Positions 16,675 to 26,311 of a stretch of 64,000 nt of DNA are shown piece by piece. The position numbers and the translations under genes are program-made. Where the stretch lies: assembly GCA_016708925.1 (NCBI GenBank), contig JADJET010000018.1, forward strand, positions 150,397 to 214,396, given 5' to 3'. Under the pieces are notes generated by a model. It saw nothing but the letters and a program-made list of their open reading frames with translations. It had not been told where the DNA came from and did no database searches. This stretch comes from Gammaproteobacteria bacterium. GTDB lineage: Bacteria; Pseudomonadota; Gammaproteobacteria; Pseudomonadales; Porticoccaceae. Position 1 is the first letter of the stretch, and every line of letters begins with the position of its first letter.

Positions 16675-18027
16675 GTGGCAGTTGTACAGCAGGTGCTTTA
16701 TTTCTTCCTGGTGTTGGGAGTATTGATCACCTTCCACGAATACGGCCATTTCTGGGTGGCGCGCCGGTGCGGCATTCGGGTTCTCCGATTTTCAGTCGGC
16801 TTCGGCCCGGCGCTGTTGCGCTGGCACGACCGCAGGGGCACCGAATTCGTGGTCGCCGCGCTACCCCTGGGTGGCTACGTCAAGATGCTGGACGAGCGCG
16901 AGGGCGAGGTCGCGGAGAGCGAGCGCGCGCACGCTTTCAACCGCAAATCGGTGGCGCAACGCATCGCCACGGTTGCCGCCGGGCCGCTGGCCAATTTTGC
17001 CCTCGCCGTGGTCGCTTACTGGATCGTGTTCGCGCTCGGTGTCCAGGGCATCGCACCGGTGGTGGCCAAGGTGACGCCGGACTCGGTGGCTGCCGTCGCG
17101 GGCCTCGCGGCGGGCGAAGAGATCGTGGCGGTGGACGGGGTGGCGACGCCGACCGTGCAGGCGTTGAGCGAGATGCTGGTGCGCCGGCTCGGCGACAGCG
17201 GGACCATCAGCTTCCGGGTTGTTACCCGGGGAGCGACCGCTGAGCGCGAGTTGCGCGCGCAGCTTGTGCATTGGGACCTCGATCCCGTCGCGCCCGACCC
17301 CATCGGCGACATCGGTATCGAGCTCTATCGCCCGCCGATCCCGGCAGTGGTGGCGAGCGTGGAATCCGGGAGCCCGGCGGCCCAGGCCGGAATGCGCGCC
17401 GGGGATCGTATCCTCGCGGCAAATGACACCGCCATCGCCGACTGGGCGCAATGGGTCGAGTATGTGCGCGCGCGCCCCGCGCAGACCATCGCGTTGGTGA
17501 TTGAGCGGGCGGGAGAGCGGCGGGAGCTGAGTGTGACGCCGAAGTCGATCACCGCCGGTGGCGAGACCTTCGGGCAGGTGGGTGTGGCGGCAGCCGGAGT
17601 CGAGTGGCCCGCGGACTATCGACGCGAGCAACGTTACGGTCCCGTCGCTGCCCTGGTCAAGGGCGTTGCCACCACCTGGGATACCGCGGCGATGATTCTG
17701 GAGTCGGTCCGCAAAATGATAGTTGGCGATATCTCGGTGCGGCACTTGAGCGGGCCCATCACCATTGCTAAAGTGGCCGGCGCTTCGGCGCAGTATGGTT
17801 TGGTACCCTTGTTGCAATTCATGGCGCTGCTCAGCGTCAGCTTCGGGGTGCTCAATTTGCTGCCGATCCCGGTGCTGGACGGCGGACACCTCGTGTATTA
17901 CGCGCTGGAGGCCGCTCGGGGGCGGCCGCTTTCGGAGCGCATACAGGAGGCCGGGTACCGTATCGGTCTCTCCCTGGTGATAGGTTTGATGCTGCTGGCT
18001 TTATACAATGACGTTTCGCGCTTTTGA
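16675..18027 (+). CDS. rseP: RIP metalloprotease RseP
   Basis: 450 residues from GTG 16675, three bases after the dxr stop. The first membrane helix carries the site-2 protease motif H-E-Y-G-H at residues 21-25. Two PDZ domains occupy the periplasmic middle (VTPDSVAAVAGLAAGEEIVAVDG and VESGSPAAQAGMRAGDRILA). The last third has NLLPIPVLDGGHL, the N-x-x-P-x-x-x-L-D-G motif supplying the metal Asp. It cleaves RseA within the membrane to release sigma-E. It ends directly against the bamA ATG. Confidence 0.96.
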   Translation: MAVVQQVLYFFLVLGVLITFHEYGHFWVARRCGIRVLRFSVGFGPALLRWHDRRGTEFVVAALPLGGYVKMLDEREGEVAESERAHAFNRKSVAQRIATVAAGPLANFALAVVAYWIVFALGVQGIAPVVAKVTPDSVAAVAGLAAGEEIVAVDGVATPTVQALSEMLVRRLGDSGTISFRVVTRGATAERELRAQLVHWDLDPVAPDPIGDIGIELYRPPIPAVVASVESGSPAAQAGMRAGDRILAANDTAIADWAQWVEYVRARPAQTIALVIERAGERRELSVTPKSITAGGETFGQVGVAAAGVEWPADYRREQRYGPVAALVKGVATTWDTAAMILESVRKMIVGDISVRHLSGPITIAKVAGASAQYGLVPLLQFMALLSVSFGVLNLLPIPVLDGGHLVYYALEAARGRPLSERIQEAGYRIGLSLVIGLMLLALYNDVSRF

Positions 18028-20469
18028 ATGCGATTCGCACAGCGCGCCCGGCGGGCGCTCTCCATCGCCGCACTTTCTGAACCGCTTTTTTTGTGCCCGG
18101 AGTTGCTTGTCATCAAACCCTTACTGAGGCGTAGTCTGGCCGGGATCCGGCGCCGCGCGAGTGCGCTGGGCGTGTTGCTGCTGTTGGTGCCCGGACTGAC
18201 GTTTGCGGCGGCTTTCCAGATCGAGGATGTGCGTATCGAGGGCCTGCAGCGAGTTTCCGCAGGCACCGTGTTCGCCGCCCTCCCGGTAAGCGCCGGCGAC
18301 CTGATCGATGACGCAGGGATAGGCGCTGCGATACAAACCCTGTTCCGCACCGGATATTTTGAAGACATCCGTATTGTGCGCGATGGCGACGTACTGGTGG
18401 TTCGGGTAGTGGAGCGTCCCGCCATTGCCGAGATCAAAATCGACGGCAACAAATCCATCGAAACAGATCAACTGCTGAAGGCGCTGCGCGAAGCGGGCCT
18501 GGCGGAAGGGCAGATTTTCAAGAAGACCGTGCTGGAAGGCATGGGGCAGGAGTTGCGGCGTCAGTACGTCGCGCAGGGACGTTATGGCGCCACGGTGAGC
18601 GCCGAAGCCCATGATCTGCCGCGCAACCGAGTCCGCATTGATCTCACCATCTCCGAAGGCAAGGTTGCGACGATCAAGCACATCAATATCGTGGGCAACC
18701 ACAGTTTTGATGAACCCACCCTGCTCAAGATGTTCGAGCTCAAGACCTCGGGCATGTTTTCCTGGTTGAGCAGCGACGACAAGTATTCGCGCGAGAAGCT
18801 GTCTGGCGACCTCGAACGATTGGAGAGCTGGTATCGCGATCGCGGGTATCTGCGCTTTGCGGTGACGTCAACCCAGGTTTCGATCAGTCCGCAAAAGGAT
18901 GCGGTCTTCATCACCGTTAACATCACCGAAGGCGATGTCTACACGGTGGGAGACGTGGAGCTCAGCGGAGAATTGATGCTGCCGGCGGAAGACCTGCGGA
19001 AGCTGATCGCGATGAAAAAAGGCGCAACCTTTTCCCAGGCGCTGATGACGGCGAGCAGCGAATTGCTGTCCAAGCGGTTGGGGGTCGAGGGTTATACCTT
19101 TGCCAAGGTGGAAGGTTTTCCCGAAGTTGACGAAGAAGCCAAAACCGCCAAAGTGACATTTGTGGTTACGCCGGGCGATCGTGCTTACGTTCGGCGCGTG
19201 GAATTTCGTGGCAATATCAAGACAGCCGACGAAGTTCTGCGCCGGGAGATGCGGCAGATGGAGGGCGCTTCCGCTTCGACGGACCTGATCGAGCACTCGA
19301 AGGTGCGGCTCGAACGACTCGGAATTTTCAAGAAGGTGGACATCGAGACGCGGGAGGTCCCCGGCACCAGCGATCAGGTGGACGTGTTCTATACCGTGGA
19401 AGAACAACCGTCCGGCAGCATCGGCGCCAGCCTCGGACTCGCTCAGGGAGCGGGCATCATTCTCGGCGCCAATATCCAGGAAAATAATTTCCTGGGCTCC
19501 GGCAACACGGTGGGCTTCGGCGTCAGTACCAGCCAATACCGCGAGATGGCGTCGCTTAATTACACCGACCCCTATTTCACCAAGGATGGCGTGAGTGTCG
19601 GCTACTCCCTGGGCGTGACGCAAACCGACTACAGCGAGTTGAATATGACCTCCTACTCGACGGATAGCTATACCGCGAACACCAACTTCAGTTATCCCTA
19701 TTCCGATACCGGCCGCATCGGGTTGGGGTTTGGCGTGGAATCTCTCACATTGAAGCCAGGTGCTCTTTCCACCGTCGAGCTCCTCGAGTTCATCCTGAAA
19801 AATGGCGATCAGTTCAATATGCTGACCACCAATTTCAACTGGAGCGAATCGAATCTGAATCGCGGCCAGCTGCCTACTCGGGGCGCGTCGAAACGAGTCC
19901 GGTTCGAGTTGACTGTCCCTGGCAGCGACCTAGAGTTCTACCGGCTCACCTATACGGGGCACTACTATCGCCCGTTGTCGGGTGATTTGACGTTTCATCT
20001 GCGTCAAGATGTTGGTTACGGCGATGGCTATGGCAATACCCAGGACCTGCCATTCTTCAAGAACTACTTCGGTGGTGGTTTTGATTCGGTGCGCGGGATC
20101 AAACGCAACACCCTGGGTCCGGAGGATACCCCTATTTATCCAGAACTCACCCGATCCAATGCCATTGGCGGCAATGTCAGCGCCAATGGCAGTGCCGAAG
20201 TGCTGTTTCCGGTTCCCTTCCTGAAGGATCGTCGCAATATCCAGCTTGCGCTGTTTCTGGATGCGGGCAACATTTTCAACACTAATTGTGGCAAGGGGCA
20301 GGTGGACTGTGCTGCGCCAAATATCGGTGATTTGCGCTATTCAACCGGGTTGAGCGGTATCTGGTTGAGCGGCTTTGGTCCGATCCAGTTGAGTTTCGCG
20401 AAAGTGCTCAATGCGCAGTCGACGGACGAAACCGAGTTTTTCCAGTTTTCTTTCGGGCAGACGTTCTAA
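18028..20469 (+). CDS. bamA: outer membrane protein assembly factor BamA
   Basis: 813 residues if started at ATG 18028, immediately after rseP. The signal peptide (RRRASALGVLLLLVPGLTFAAA) begins about 40 residues in, so the true start may be a downstream TTG. Five POTRA domains follow (the first begins FQIEDVRIEGLQRVS), then a 16-strand barrel with the L6 motif seen as VRGIKRN and a terminal F residue (FGQTF). It is the core of the BAM complex inserting beta-barrel proteins. The partners skp (just downstream) and bamE (45.1 kb) are in the window. Confidence 0.96.
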   Translation: MRFAQRARRALSIAALSEPLFLCPELLVIKPLLRRSLAGIRRRASALGVLLLLVPGLTFAAAFQIEDVRIEGLQRVSAGTVFAALPVSAGDLIDDAGIGAAIQTLFRTGYFEDIRIVRDGDVLVVRVVERPAIAEIKIDGNKSIETDQLLKALREAGLAEGQIFKKTVLEGMGQELRRQYVAQGRYGATVSAEAHDLPRNRVRIDLTISEGKVATIKHINIVGNHSFDEPTLLKMFELKTSGMFSWLSSDDKYSREKLSGDLERLESWYRDRGYLRFAVTSTQVSISPQKDAVFITVNITEGDVYTVGDVELSGELMLPAEDLRKLIAMKKGATFSQALMTASSELLSKRLGVEGYTFAKVEGFPEVDEEAKTAKVTFVVTPGDRAYVRRVEFRGNIKTADEVLRREMRQMEGASASTDLIEHSKVRLERLGIFKKVDIETREVPGTSDQVDVFYTVEEQPSGSIGASLGLAQGAGIILGANIQENNFLGSGNTVGFGVSTSQYREMASLNYTDPYFTKDGVSVGYSLGVTQTDYSELNMTSYSTDSYTANTNFSYPYSDTGRIGLGFGVESLTLKPGALSTVELLEFILKNGDQFNMLTTNFNWSESNLNRGQLPTRGASKRVRFELTVPGSDLEFYRLTYTGHYYRPLSGDLTFHLRQDVGYGDGYGNTQDLPFFKNYFGGGFDSVRGIKRNTLGPEDTPIYPELTRSNAIGGNVSANGSAEVLFPVPFLKDRRNIQLALFLDAGNIFNTNCGKGQVDCAAPNIGDLRYSTGLSGIWLSGFGPIQLSFAKVLNAQSTDETEFFQFSFGQTF

Positions 20470-20577
20470 GCCTGGAGTCGGTGACGGAATTGGTGGCCGG
20501 AGACATGATCCGGACGCAGACTCCGGGGATGGTTATCAGCGTTCGTGACAGTTTAATCACCTAGTGGGGGAGATGTT

Positions 20578-21090
20578 GTGAGACGAATTTTTGCAGGGTC
20601 CGTGCTTGTCTTGGCGTTTTTTGCGCTTCCCGCGGCAGCGGTCGATAAAATTGCGGTGGTTGATATTCAGCGGGTGATTTTTACGTCCGATGTGGCCAAG
20701 GCTCGGCAGAAGCAGCTCCAGGCTGAATCGGAATTCGTCGGGTTGCAGGCAAAATATGACAGTATCGCGGCCGACGTGAAAGCTCTGCAGAAGAAAATCG
20801 AAGCAGAGCGCGATACCATGTCCCAGGAACAGGCGACCGAAAATCAAAAGAAAATGGAATACCTGCGCGCGGATTACGAGCTGGTAGAACGCAAATTGCG
20901 AGCCGAGGTACAACAGTTGCAAGGCAAGATCATGGAAGAACTGCAGCCCAAGGTTCAGGCCGCGCTTAAAGAGCTGGTGGACGCCGAAGGCATTACGCTG
21001 TTGTTGCAGCGCGAGGCAGTGATCGTGGCCGATCCCGGACTGGATGTTACCAGCAAGCTGCTTGAGCGGCTCAACGCCAAGACCAAGTAA
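20578..21090 (+). CDS. skp: periplasmic chaperone Skp (OmpH family)
   Basis: 170 residues from GTG 20578; GGGGGAG lies about 7 bases upstream and supports this start. A Sec signal peptide (RRIFAGSVLVLAFFALPAAA) precedes VDKIAVVDIQRVIFTSDVAK. The long charged middle is predicted coiled coil, forming the tentacles of the trimer. It holds unfolded outer-membrane proteins on their way to BamA. Between bamA and lpxD, as in most gammaproteobacteria; its stop abuts the lpxD GTG. Confidence 0.92.
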   Translation: MRRIFAGSVLVLAFFALPAAAVDKIAVVDIQRVIFTSDVAKARQKQLQAESEFVGLQAKYDSIAADVKALQKKIEAERDTMSQEQATENQKKMEYLRADYELVERKLRAEVQQLQGKIMEELQPKVQAALKELVDAEGITLLLQREAVIVADPGLDVTSKLLERLNAKTK

Positions 21091-22122
21091 GTGGCGGAAA
21101 GCGGCCGCGTCCTGAGTGAGATCGCCACGCATATCGGTGCGACCGTGCGCGGCGATCCGACGCTCAGGATTTATGGCTTGAATACCTTGAAGGATGCGCG
21201 CGTCGGCGAGCTGAGCTTTTTTGCCAACAGCGCGTACCGCGACCAATTGGCGCAAACAAGCGCCGCGGCGGTCATTTTGGCCGCATCCGACGCGAGTCAC
21301 TTCGCTGGCCACGCCCTGATCGCCAGCGATGCCTATGTCGCCTATGCCCGCGCCACCGCGTTGTTCGACACGACCCCTCCCGCCGAGACCGGCGTGCATC
21401 CCAGCGCAGTCATTCACCCCACCGCAACCGTGGCCGCAAGCGCCGCGATCGGTGCTCATGTGACCGTCGGCGCTGGCGCGTCGATCGGCGAGCGCGTTGT
21501 GCTCGGCCCGGGCACCAGTATCGGCGCGAATTCCGTTGTCGGCGCCGATTGCCGCATCGCCGCGAATGTCACGATTTATCACGGCGTGCGCATCGGCGCC
21601 GGCGTGGTCATTCATGGCGGCGCGGTCTTGGGTGCCGATGGTTTTGGTTTTGCCAACGACGGCGGCCGCTGGGTCAAGATTCACCAGCTGGGTGGCGTGA
21701 TCATCGGTGACGGCGTGGAGATTGGCGCCTGCACCACCATTGATCGCGGTGCGCTGGGCGACACGGTTATCGAAGCGGGGGTTATCCTCGATAACCATGT
21801 TCAGATCGGTCATAACGTGCATCTGGGCGAAAACACCGCGATGGCCGCTTATGCGGCGATTGCCGGCAGCACCACGGTGGGCAAGAACTGCATCTTTGCC
21901 GGTCAGTCGGGGGCGGTCGGGCACGTCAGCATTTGTGACAATGTCATCGCCCACGCGCGCTGCACTTTGTCCAAGTCCATCACCCGGCCCGGGGCTTATT
22001 CCGCCGATCTGTTGATGGACGAGACGCCGCAGTGGCGGCGCAACGCGGCGCGGTTCCGGCATCTGGATGAGTTGGTACGGCGGGTGAAAAAATTGGAAAA
22101 CAAGATCGGTGACGAATCGTGA
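21091..22122 (+). CDS. lpxD: UDP-3-O-acylglucosamine N-acyltransferase LpxD
   Basis: 343 residues from GTG 21091, directly after the skp stop. N-terminal uridine-binding domain (LSFFANSAYRDQL), then a left-handed beta helix of hexapeptide repeats. GVRIGAGVVIHGGAVLGADGFGFA includes the catalytic His region, and VEIGACTTIDRGALGDT follows. It adds the second 3-hydroxyacyl chain in lipid A synthesis. The short C-terminal helix (FRHLDELVRRVKKLENKI) is present, so the protein is complete. Confidence 0.96.
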   Translation: MAESGRVLSEIATHIGATVRGDPTLRIYGLNTLKDARVGELSFFANSAYRDQLAQTSAAAVILAASDASHFAGHALIASDAYVAYARATALFDTTPPAETGVHPSAVIHPTATVAASAAIGAHVTVGAGASIGERVVLGPGTSIGANSVVGADCRIAANVTIYHGVRIGAGVVIHGGAVLGADGFGFANDGGRWVKIHQLGGVIIGDGVEIGACTTIDRGALGDTVIEAGVILDNHVQIGHNVHLGENTAMAAYAAIAGSTTVGKNCIFAGQSGAVGHVSICDNVIAHARCTLSKSITRPGAYSADLLMDETPQWRRNAARFRHLDELVRRVKKLENKIGDES

Positions 22123-22144
22123 ACCTATTCTCCAGGCCCCTGAC

Positions 22145-22588
22145 ATGAGCTCTTTGTCGATCGAAGACATTCAACGTTTGTTGCCCCACCGCTATCCGAT
22201 GCTGTTGATCGACAGGGTGGTGGAGGTGGATGCCGGCAAGCGCATTCTGGCGTACAAAAACATCACGGTTAATGAGCAGGTATTCACCGGTCATTTTCCG
22301 GTCAAGCCCATATTTCCCGGCGTCCTCATCATCGAGGCCATGGCCCAGGCGGCGGGCGTGCTGGGCTTCGTCACCGTCGATCGGCAGCCTGGGGACGAGC
22401 GTCTTTATCTGTTTGCCGGTGTCGACGGGGTGCGCTTCAAGCGCCCGGTGGTGCCCGGCGATCGGATGATGCTGACGGCGGAGATCGACACCCGCAAGCG
22501 CAATATCTGGCGCTTCAGTTGCAGCGCCAGCGTCGACGAAAAGCTGGTGTGTGAGGCGAGCATTCTGTGCGCGCTCGAGGCCCCCTGA
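22145..22588 (+). CDS. fabZ: 3-hydroxyacyl-ACP dehydratase FabZ
   Basis: 147 residues from ATG 22145 (MSSLSIEDIQRLLPHRYPMLL). An upstream in-frame GTG at 22109, inside the end of lpxD, would add 12 residues. Hot-dog fold with catalytic His in TGHFPVKPIFPGVLIIEAMAQ and the catalytic Glu in the same stretch. It dehydrates 3-hydroxyacyl-ACP and competes with LpxA for hydroxyacyl-ACP, which fits its location between lpxD and lpxA. Confidence 0.96.
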   Translation: MSSLSIEDIQRLLPHRYPMLLIDRVVEVDAGKRILAYKNITVNEQVFTGHFPVKPIFPGVLIIEAMAQAAGVLGFVTVDRQPGDERLYLFAGVDGVRFKRPVVPGDRMMLTAEIDTRKRNIWRFSCSASVDEKLVCEASILCALEAP

Positions 22589-22598
22589 GCAAGGTCCC

Positions 22599-23369
22599 AT
22601 GATCGATCCCCTGGCGAAGATAGACCCCAAAGCCAGTCTGGGCCGCAATGTGACCATCGGCCCCTGGACCCATGTCGGACCCGATGTGGAGATCGGCGAT
22701 AACACCATCGTCCATTCCCATGCGGTGCTCAAGGGTCCGACCCGCATCGGGCGCGACAATGTCATCTATCAGTTCGCGACGGTGGGTGAGGACACGCCGG
22801 ATGTGAAGTACCAGGGCGAGCCGACCCGGCTGATCATCGGCGACAACAACCGTATCCGCGAGGGCGTCACCATCCATCGCGGCACCGTGCAGGATCGGGG
22901 CGAGACGCGCATCGGCAGTCACAACCTGATCATGGCGTATGTTCACATCGGGCATGACTGCGTGATCGGCGACCATATCATCATGGTCAATAACGCCTCG
23001 CTGGCCGGTCACGTCCGGGTCGATGACTGGGCGTTCCTGTCCGGATTTACCATGTTGCACCAGCATGTGCAGGTGGGCGCGCACTCTTTCCTCGGCGCGG
23101 CGGCGTTCCTCAATCAGGACTTGCCCGCCTACATCATGGCGGTCGGCTATCCGGCGACGCCAAGGACCATCAACAAGGTGGGGTTGGCGCGGCGGGGCTT
23201 TACGCCGGCGCAGATCCGGCTGGTGCAGGGAGCTTATCGAACCCTCTATCGGCGCGGCCTGAAGCTGGACGAAGCCCTCGCGGCCCTGGATGCCACACCG
23301 GATCCCGATGCGGTGCTGGCGCCGCTGCTCCAGTCGATTCGGCGCTCCCAACGCGGCATCATCCGCTGA
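22599..23369 (+). CDS. lpxA: UDP-N-acetylglucosamine acyltransferase LpxA
   Basis: 256 residues from ATG 22599, ten bases after fabZ. Hexapeptide-repeat beta helix beginning IDPKASLGRNVTIGPWTHVG, with IHRGTVQDRGETRIG and the catalytic His in AYVHIGHDCVIG. The helical C-terminal domain (GFTPAQIRLVQGAYRTLYRRGLKL) is intact. It performs the first step of lipid A biosynthesis in the cytoplasm. Confidence 0.97.
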   Translation: MIDPLAKIDPKASLGRNVTIGPWTHVGPDVEIGDNTIVHSHAVLKGPTRIGRDNVIYQFATVGEDTPDVKYQGEPTRLIIGDNNRIREGVTIHRGTVQDRGETRIGSHNLIMAYVHIGHDCVIGDHIIMVNNASLAGHVRVDDWAFLSGFTMLHQHVQVGAHSFLGAAAFLNQDLPAYIMAVGYPATPRTINKVGLARRGFTPAQIRLVQGAYRTLYRRGLKLDEALAALDATPDPDAVLAPLLQSIRRSQRGIIR

Positions 23370-23374
23370 ATCCG

Positions 23375-24538
23375 GTGCCCACCGACCCTTACATCGGCCA
23401 CCCTTACATCGGAATAGTTGCGGGCGAGGTATCCGGTGATCGCCTGGGCGCGGGGCTGATACGGGCGCTGCGCCATCGCTATCCCGACGCGGAGTTTGCC
23501 GGCATTGGCGGTGACGCCATGGCGGGGGAAGGTTTCCGCAGTCTGTATCCCCTCGAGCGATTGGCGGTGATGGGTTTCGTCGAGCCGCTCAAACGCCTGC
23601 CCGAGCTGCTGCGCATCCGGCGCGGGCTCGCGCGTCACTTCCGAGTGCGGCGGCCCGCACTGTTCGTCGGCATCGACGCGCCCGATTTCAATCTGGGACT
23701 GGAACTGGCATTGCGCCGCGTCGGCATCAGGACCGCGCACTATGTGAGTCCGTCGGTGTGGGCCTGGCGCCAGGGCCGCATCCACAAGATCGCCCGCGCC
23801 GTTGATCACATGCTGGTGCTGTTTCCCTTCGAGGCCGAGTTCTACCGTCGCCACGGCGTGCCGGTAACCTGGGTGGGCCATCCGCTGGCCGATGAGCTGC
23901 CGCTGGAGCCAGACACCGCCGGCGCGCGGAGACGCCTGGAACTGCCGGCGAATGCGCCGGTGCTGGCCGTGCTGCCCGGCAGCCGCGGCAGCGAGGTCGC
24001 CCTGCTGGGACCGCTGTTTCTCGACACCGTAGCGGCGTGCCGGGAGCGGGTGCCCGGATTGCGCTGTGTATTGCCCGCGGCCAACGCGGCGCGCCGAGTC
24101 CGGATCGATGCGCTGCTGGCCGCATACCCCGGATTGCCGGTCCAGGTATTGGATGGCCAGTCCCACACCGCGATGGCGGCGGCCGATGCCGTGCTGCTCG
24201 CTTCGGGGACCAGTGCCCTCGAGGCCATGCTGCTCAAAAAGCCCATGGTGGTGGCATACCGCACCGGGCGCTTCACCCATGCCGTGGCATCCCGTCTGGT
24301 CAAACTCACGCATGTGTCGCTGCCCAACCTGCTGGCGGGGCGCGAACTGGTGCCCGAGTTGCTCCAGGACGCGGCGACAGTGGGAGCCCTCTCCGGGCAG
24401 GTGCAGCGGTGTCTGGATCAAACACCGGAGCGCGCGGCGCTGATCGCCGAGTTCGATGCCTTGCATCGGCAACTGCGCCGCGGCGCCAGCGAACGTGCGG
24501 CGGCGGCCCTGGTGGAACTGATCGACGCGGCACCATGA
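23375..24538 (+). CDS. lpxB: lipid-A-disaccharide synthase LpxB
   Basis: 387 residues from GTG 23375. GT19 glycosyltransferase joining UDP-2,3-diacylglucosamine and lipid X. Motifs: IVAGEVSGDRLGAGLIRAL at the N-terminus, YVSPSVWAWRQGRIHKI in the middle and LLASGTSALEAMLLKKPMVVAY in the C-terminal nucleotide-sugar domain. A 13-base direct repeat at the very 5' end duplicates five codons (PYIGHPYIG). The stop overlaps the rnhB ATG (ATGA). Confidence 0.96.
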   Translation: MPTDPYIGHPYIGIVAGEVSGDRLGAGLIRALRHRYPDAEFAGIGGDAMAGEGFRSLYPLERLAVMGFVEPLKRLPELLRIRRGLARHFRVRRPALFVGIDAPDFNLGLELALRRVGIRTAHYVSPSVWAWRQGRIHKIARAVDHMLVLFPFEAEFYRRHGVPVTWVGHPLADELPLEPDTAGARRRLELPANAPVLAVLPGSRGSEVALLGPLFLDTVAACRERVPGLRCVLPAANAARRVRIDALLAAYPGLPVQVLDGQSHTAMAAADAVLLASGTSALEAMLLKKPMVVAYRTGRFTHAVASRLVKLTHVSLPNLLAGRELVPELLQDAATVGALSGQVQRCLDQTPERAALIAEFDALHRQLRRGASERAAAALVELIDAAP

Positions 24539-25137
24539 AAACGGACCTGAACCAGGGTCGTGTGCGGCTTGCCGGCGTCGATGAGGTCGGCCGCGGCTGC
24601 CTGGCGGGCGATGTACTGGCGGCGGCGGTCATACTGGATCCGGCGCGTCCGATCAGCGGTCTTGCCGACTCCAAAACGCTCAGCGCGGCGCGGCGCGAAG
24701 CGCTGTATGCGGAAATTCTCGCCAATGCCAGTGCCTGGGCGATTGGACGGGCGACGGTGGCGGAAATCGATACCCACAATATCCTGCAGGCGACGCTGCT
24801 GGCCATGCAGCGCGCGGTCGCGGCGCTCGCGCCGGAGCCGGACTTCGTGGTCGTGGATGGCAATCGCCTGCCGGACTGGCACCATGCATCCGAAGCCATT
24901 GTGCGGGGCGATGCGCGGATTCCCTGCATCAGCGCGGCCGCCATCGTTGCCAAGGTAACCCGGGATCGGGAGATGGTGGCGCTGGACCGGCAGTATCCCG
25001 GCTATGGCTTTGCCCGCCACAAGGGCTACGGTACCCGCGCGCACTGCGCCGCGCTGGCCGGTCTCGGGCCCTGTCCCTGGCATCGGATGTCGTTTGCCCC
25101 GGTGCGGCGGGCAACACCGGCGTCTGCTTCCCGCTGA
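24535..25137 (+). CDS. rnhB: ribonuclease HII
   Basis: 200 residues from ATG 24535, overlapping lpxB by four bases. Active-site motifs RLAGVDEVGRGCLAGDV (Asp-Glu), FVVVDGNRLP (Asp) and ISAAAIVAKVTRDREM are in order, with YGFARHKGYGT near the end. It removes RNA from RNA-DNA hybrids and single ribonucleotides in DNA. It closes the long lipid A run. Confidence 0.96.
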   Translation: MKTDLNQGRVRLAGVDEVGRGCLAGDVLAAAVILDPARPISGLADSKTLSAARREALYAEILANASAWAIGRATVAEIDTHNILQATLLAMQRAVAALAPEPDFVVVDGNRLPDWHHASEAIVRGDARIPCISAAAIVAKVTRDREMVALDRQYPGYGFARHKGYGTRAHCAALAGLGPCPWHRMSFAPVRRATPASASR

Positions 25138-25228
25138 ATCCGGATAACGGAATTCGCGTTGCGCGCCTGCCGCATCTGCCCGACAATTCCGGCATAATCG
25201 AAATCCCCTGACGCTGCCGGGAAGCTCC

Positions 25229-26304
25229 ATGATCTACGCCGAAATCACCGGATGGGGACGCTGTTTACCTCCCGCTGTCCTGTCCAATCGTGATATCGAA
25301 CGGATCATGGACACTTCGGACGAGTGGATCTTCAGCCGCAGTGGTATCCGCGAGCGTCGCATCAGTCATGTCATCGGGGCCGAGCTCGGCGTAGTCGCTG
25401 GCGCCCGTGCGTTGGCGGCCGCGGGTGTCGCCGCGGCTGATGTCGACATGATCGTCTACGCCACCAGCTCGCCCGACGAACTGGTGCCCAATACCGCCTC
25501 CATCGTGCAGAACCGGCTGGGAGCAGTGCACGCCGGAGTGCTGGACATCAATGCGGCGTGCAGCGGTTTCTCTACGCGTTCAACATGGTTTCCGACATGA
25601 TCCGCGCGGGCAGCATCCGTACCGCGCTGGTGATCGGGTCGGAGCGCCTGAGTTCGTTGATGAACTGGTCGCGACGCGAATCGGCCGTCCTGTTTGGCGA
25701 TGGCGCCGGTGCTTTCGTACTCCAGGCATCGGTGCACCAAAGCGGGTTTTTTGCCGGCAAGCTCGGTTGCGTGCCCGGCACCCGCGAGCTGCTGGCGATC
25801 CCCGATTTCGGCCTGGATGCCATCGCGCAGTTCCGGCCGCTCGACATTTCCATCGACTTCAGCGGGCCGGAAATTTTCAAACATGCCGTCAAGGGCATGG
25901 GCGATGCCTGCGAGGCGGTGTTGACCCAGGGTGGTGTCCAGCTCCACGAGATCGACCTGATCGTGCCCCACCAGGCCAATCTCCGCATCGTGGAAGCGGT
26001 GGTGCGACGCCTGGGCGTGAGTGCGGACAAGGTCGTGCTGACCCTGGAGAAATACGCCAACACGTCCACCAGCTCGATTCCCATCGCCCTGTGCGAAGCG
26101 CTGGAAGAAGGCCGCGTCAAGCCTGGCATGACCATCCTGTTCACGGCGTTTGGCGCCGGTCTGACCTGGGCTGCGAGCTTGCTCCGATGGGGCCCGCGCG
26201 TCACGCCCCTCGGCACCACGGACATCGAACTGCCGCCGTGCGAACAAACTGGCCTTGAGCTCACCCAGGCTGCCATTGCGCGGCGGGCGCGGCAGGGCGC
26301 CTGA
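25229..26304 (+). CDS. beta-ketoacyl-ACP synthase III family protein, frameshifted
   Basis: Starts at ATG 25229 (MIYAEITGWGRCLPPAVLSN) and ends ...QAAIARRARQGA. Thiolase fold with the KAS III triad: Cys in INAACSGFLYAFN, His in VPHQANLRIVEA and Asn in EKYANTSTSS. The frame breaks inside GGTTTCTCTAC near 25565; one missing T restores GFLYAFN and 359 codons including stop. All catalytic residues are then present, so this is most likely a base error. The roughly 30-residue C-terminal tail is longer than in E. coli FabH. It lies between rnhB and dnaE, away from any fab cluster, so a housekeeping FabH role is not certain. Confidence 0.85.
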
Positions 26305-26311
26305 CCCGGGA

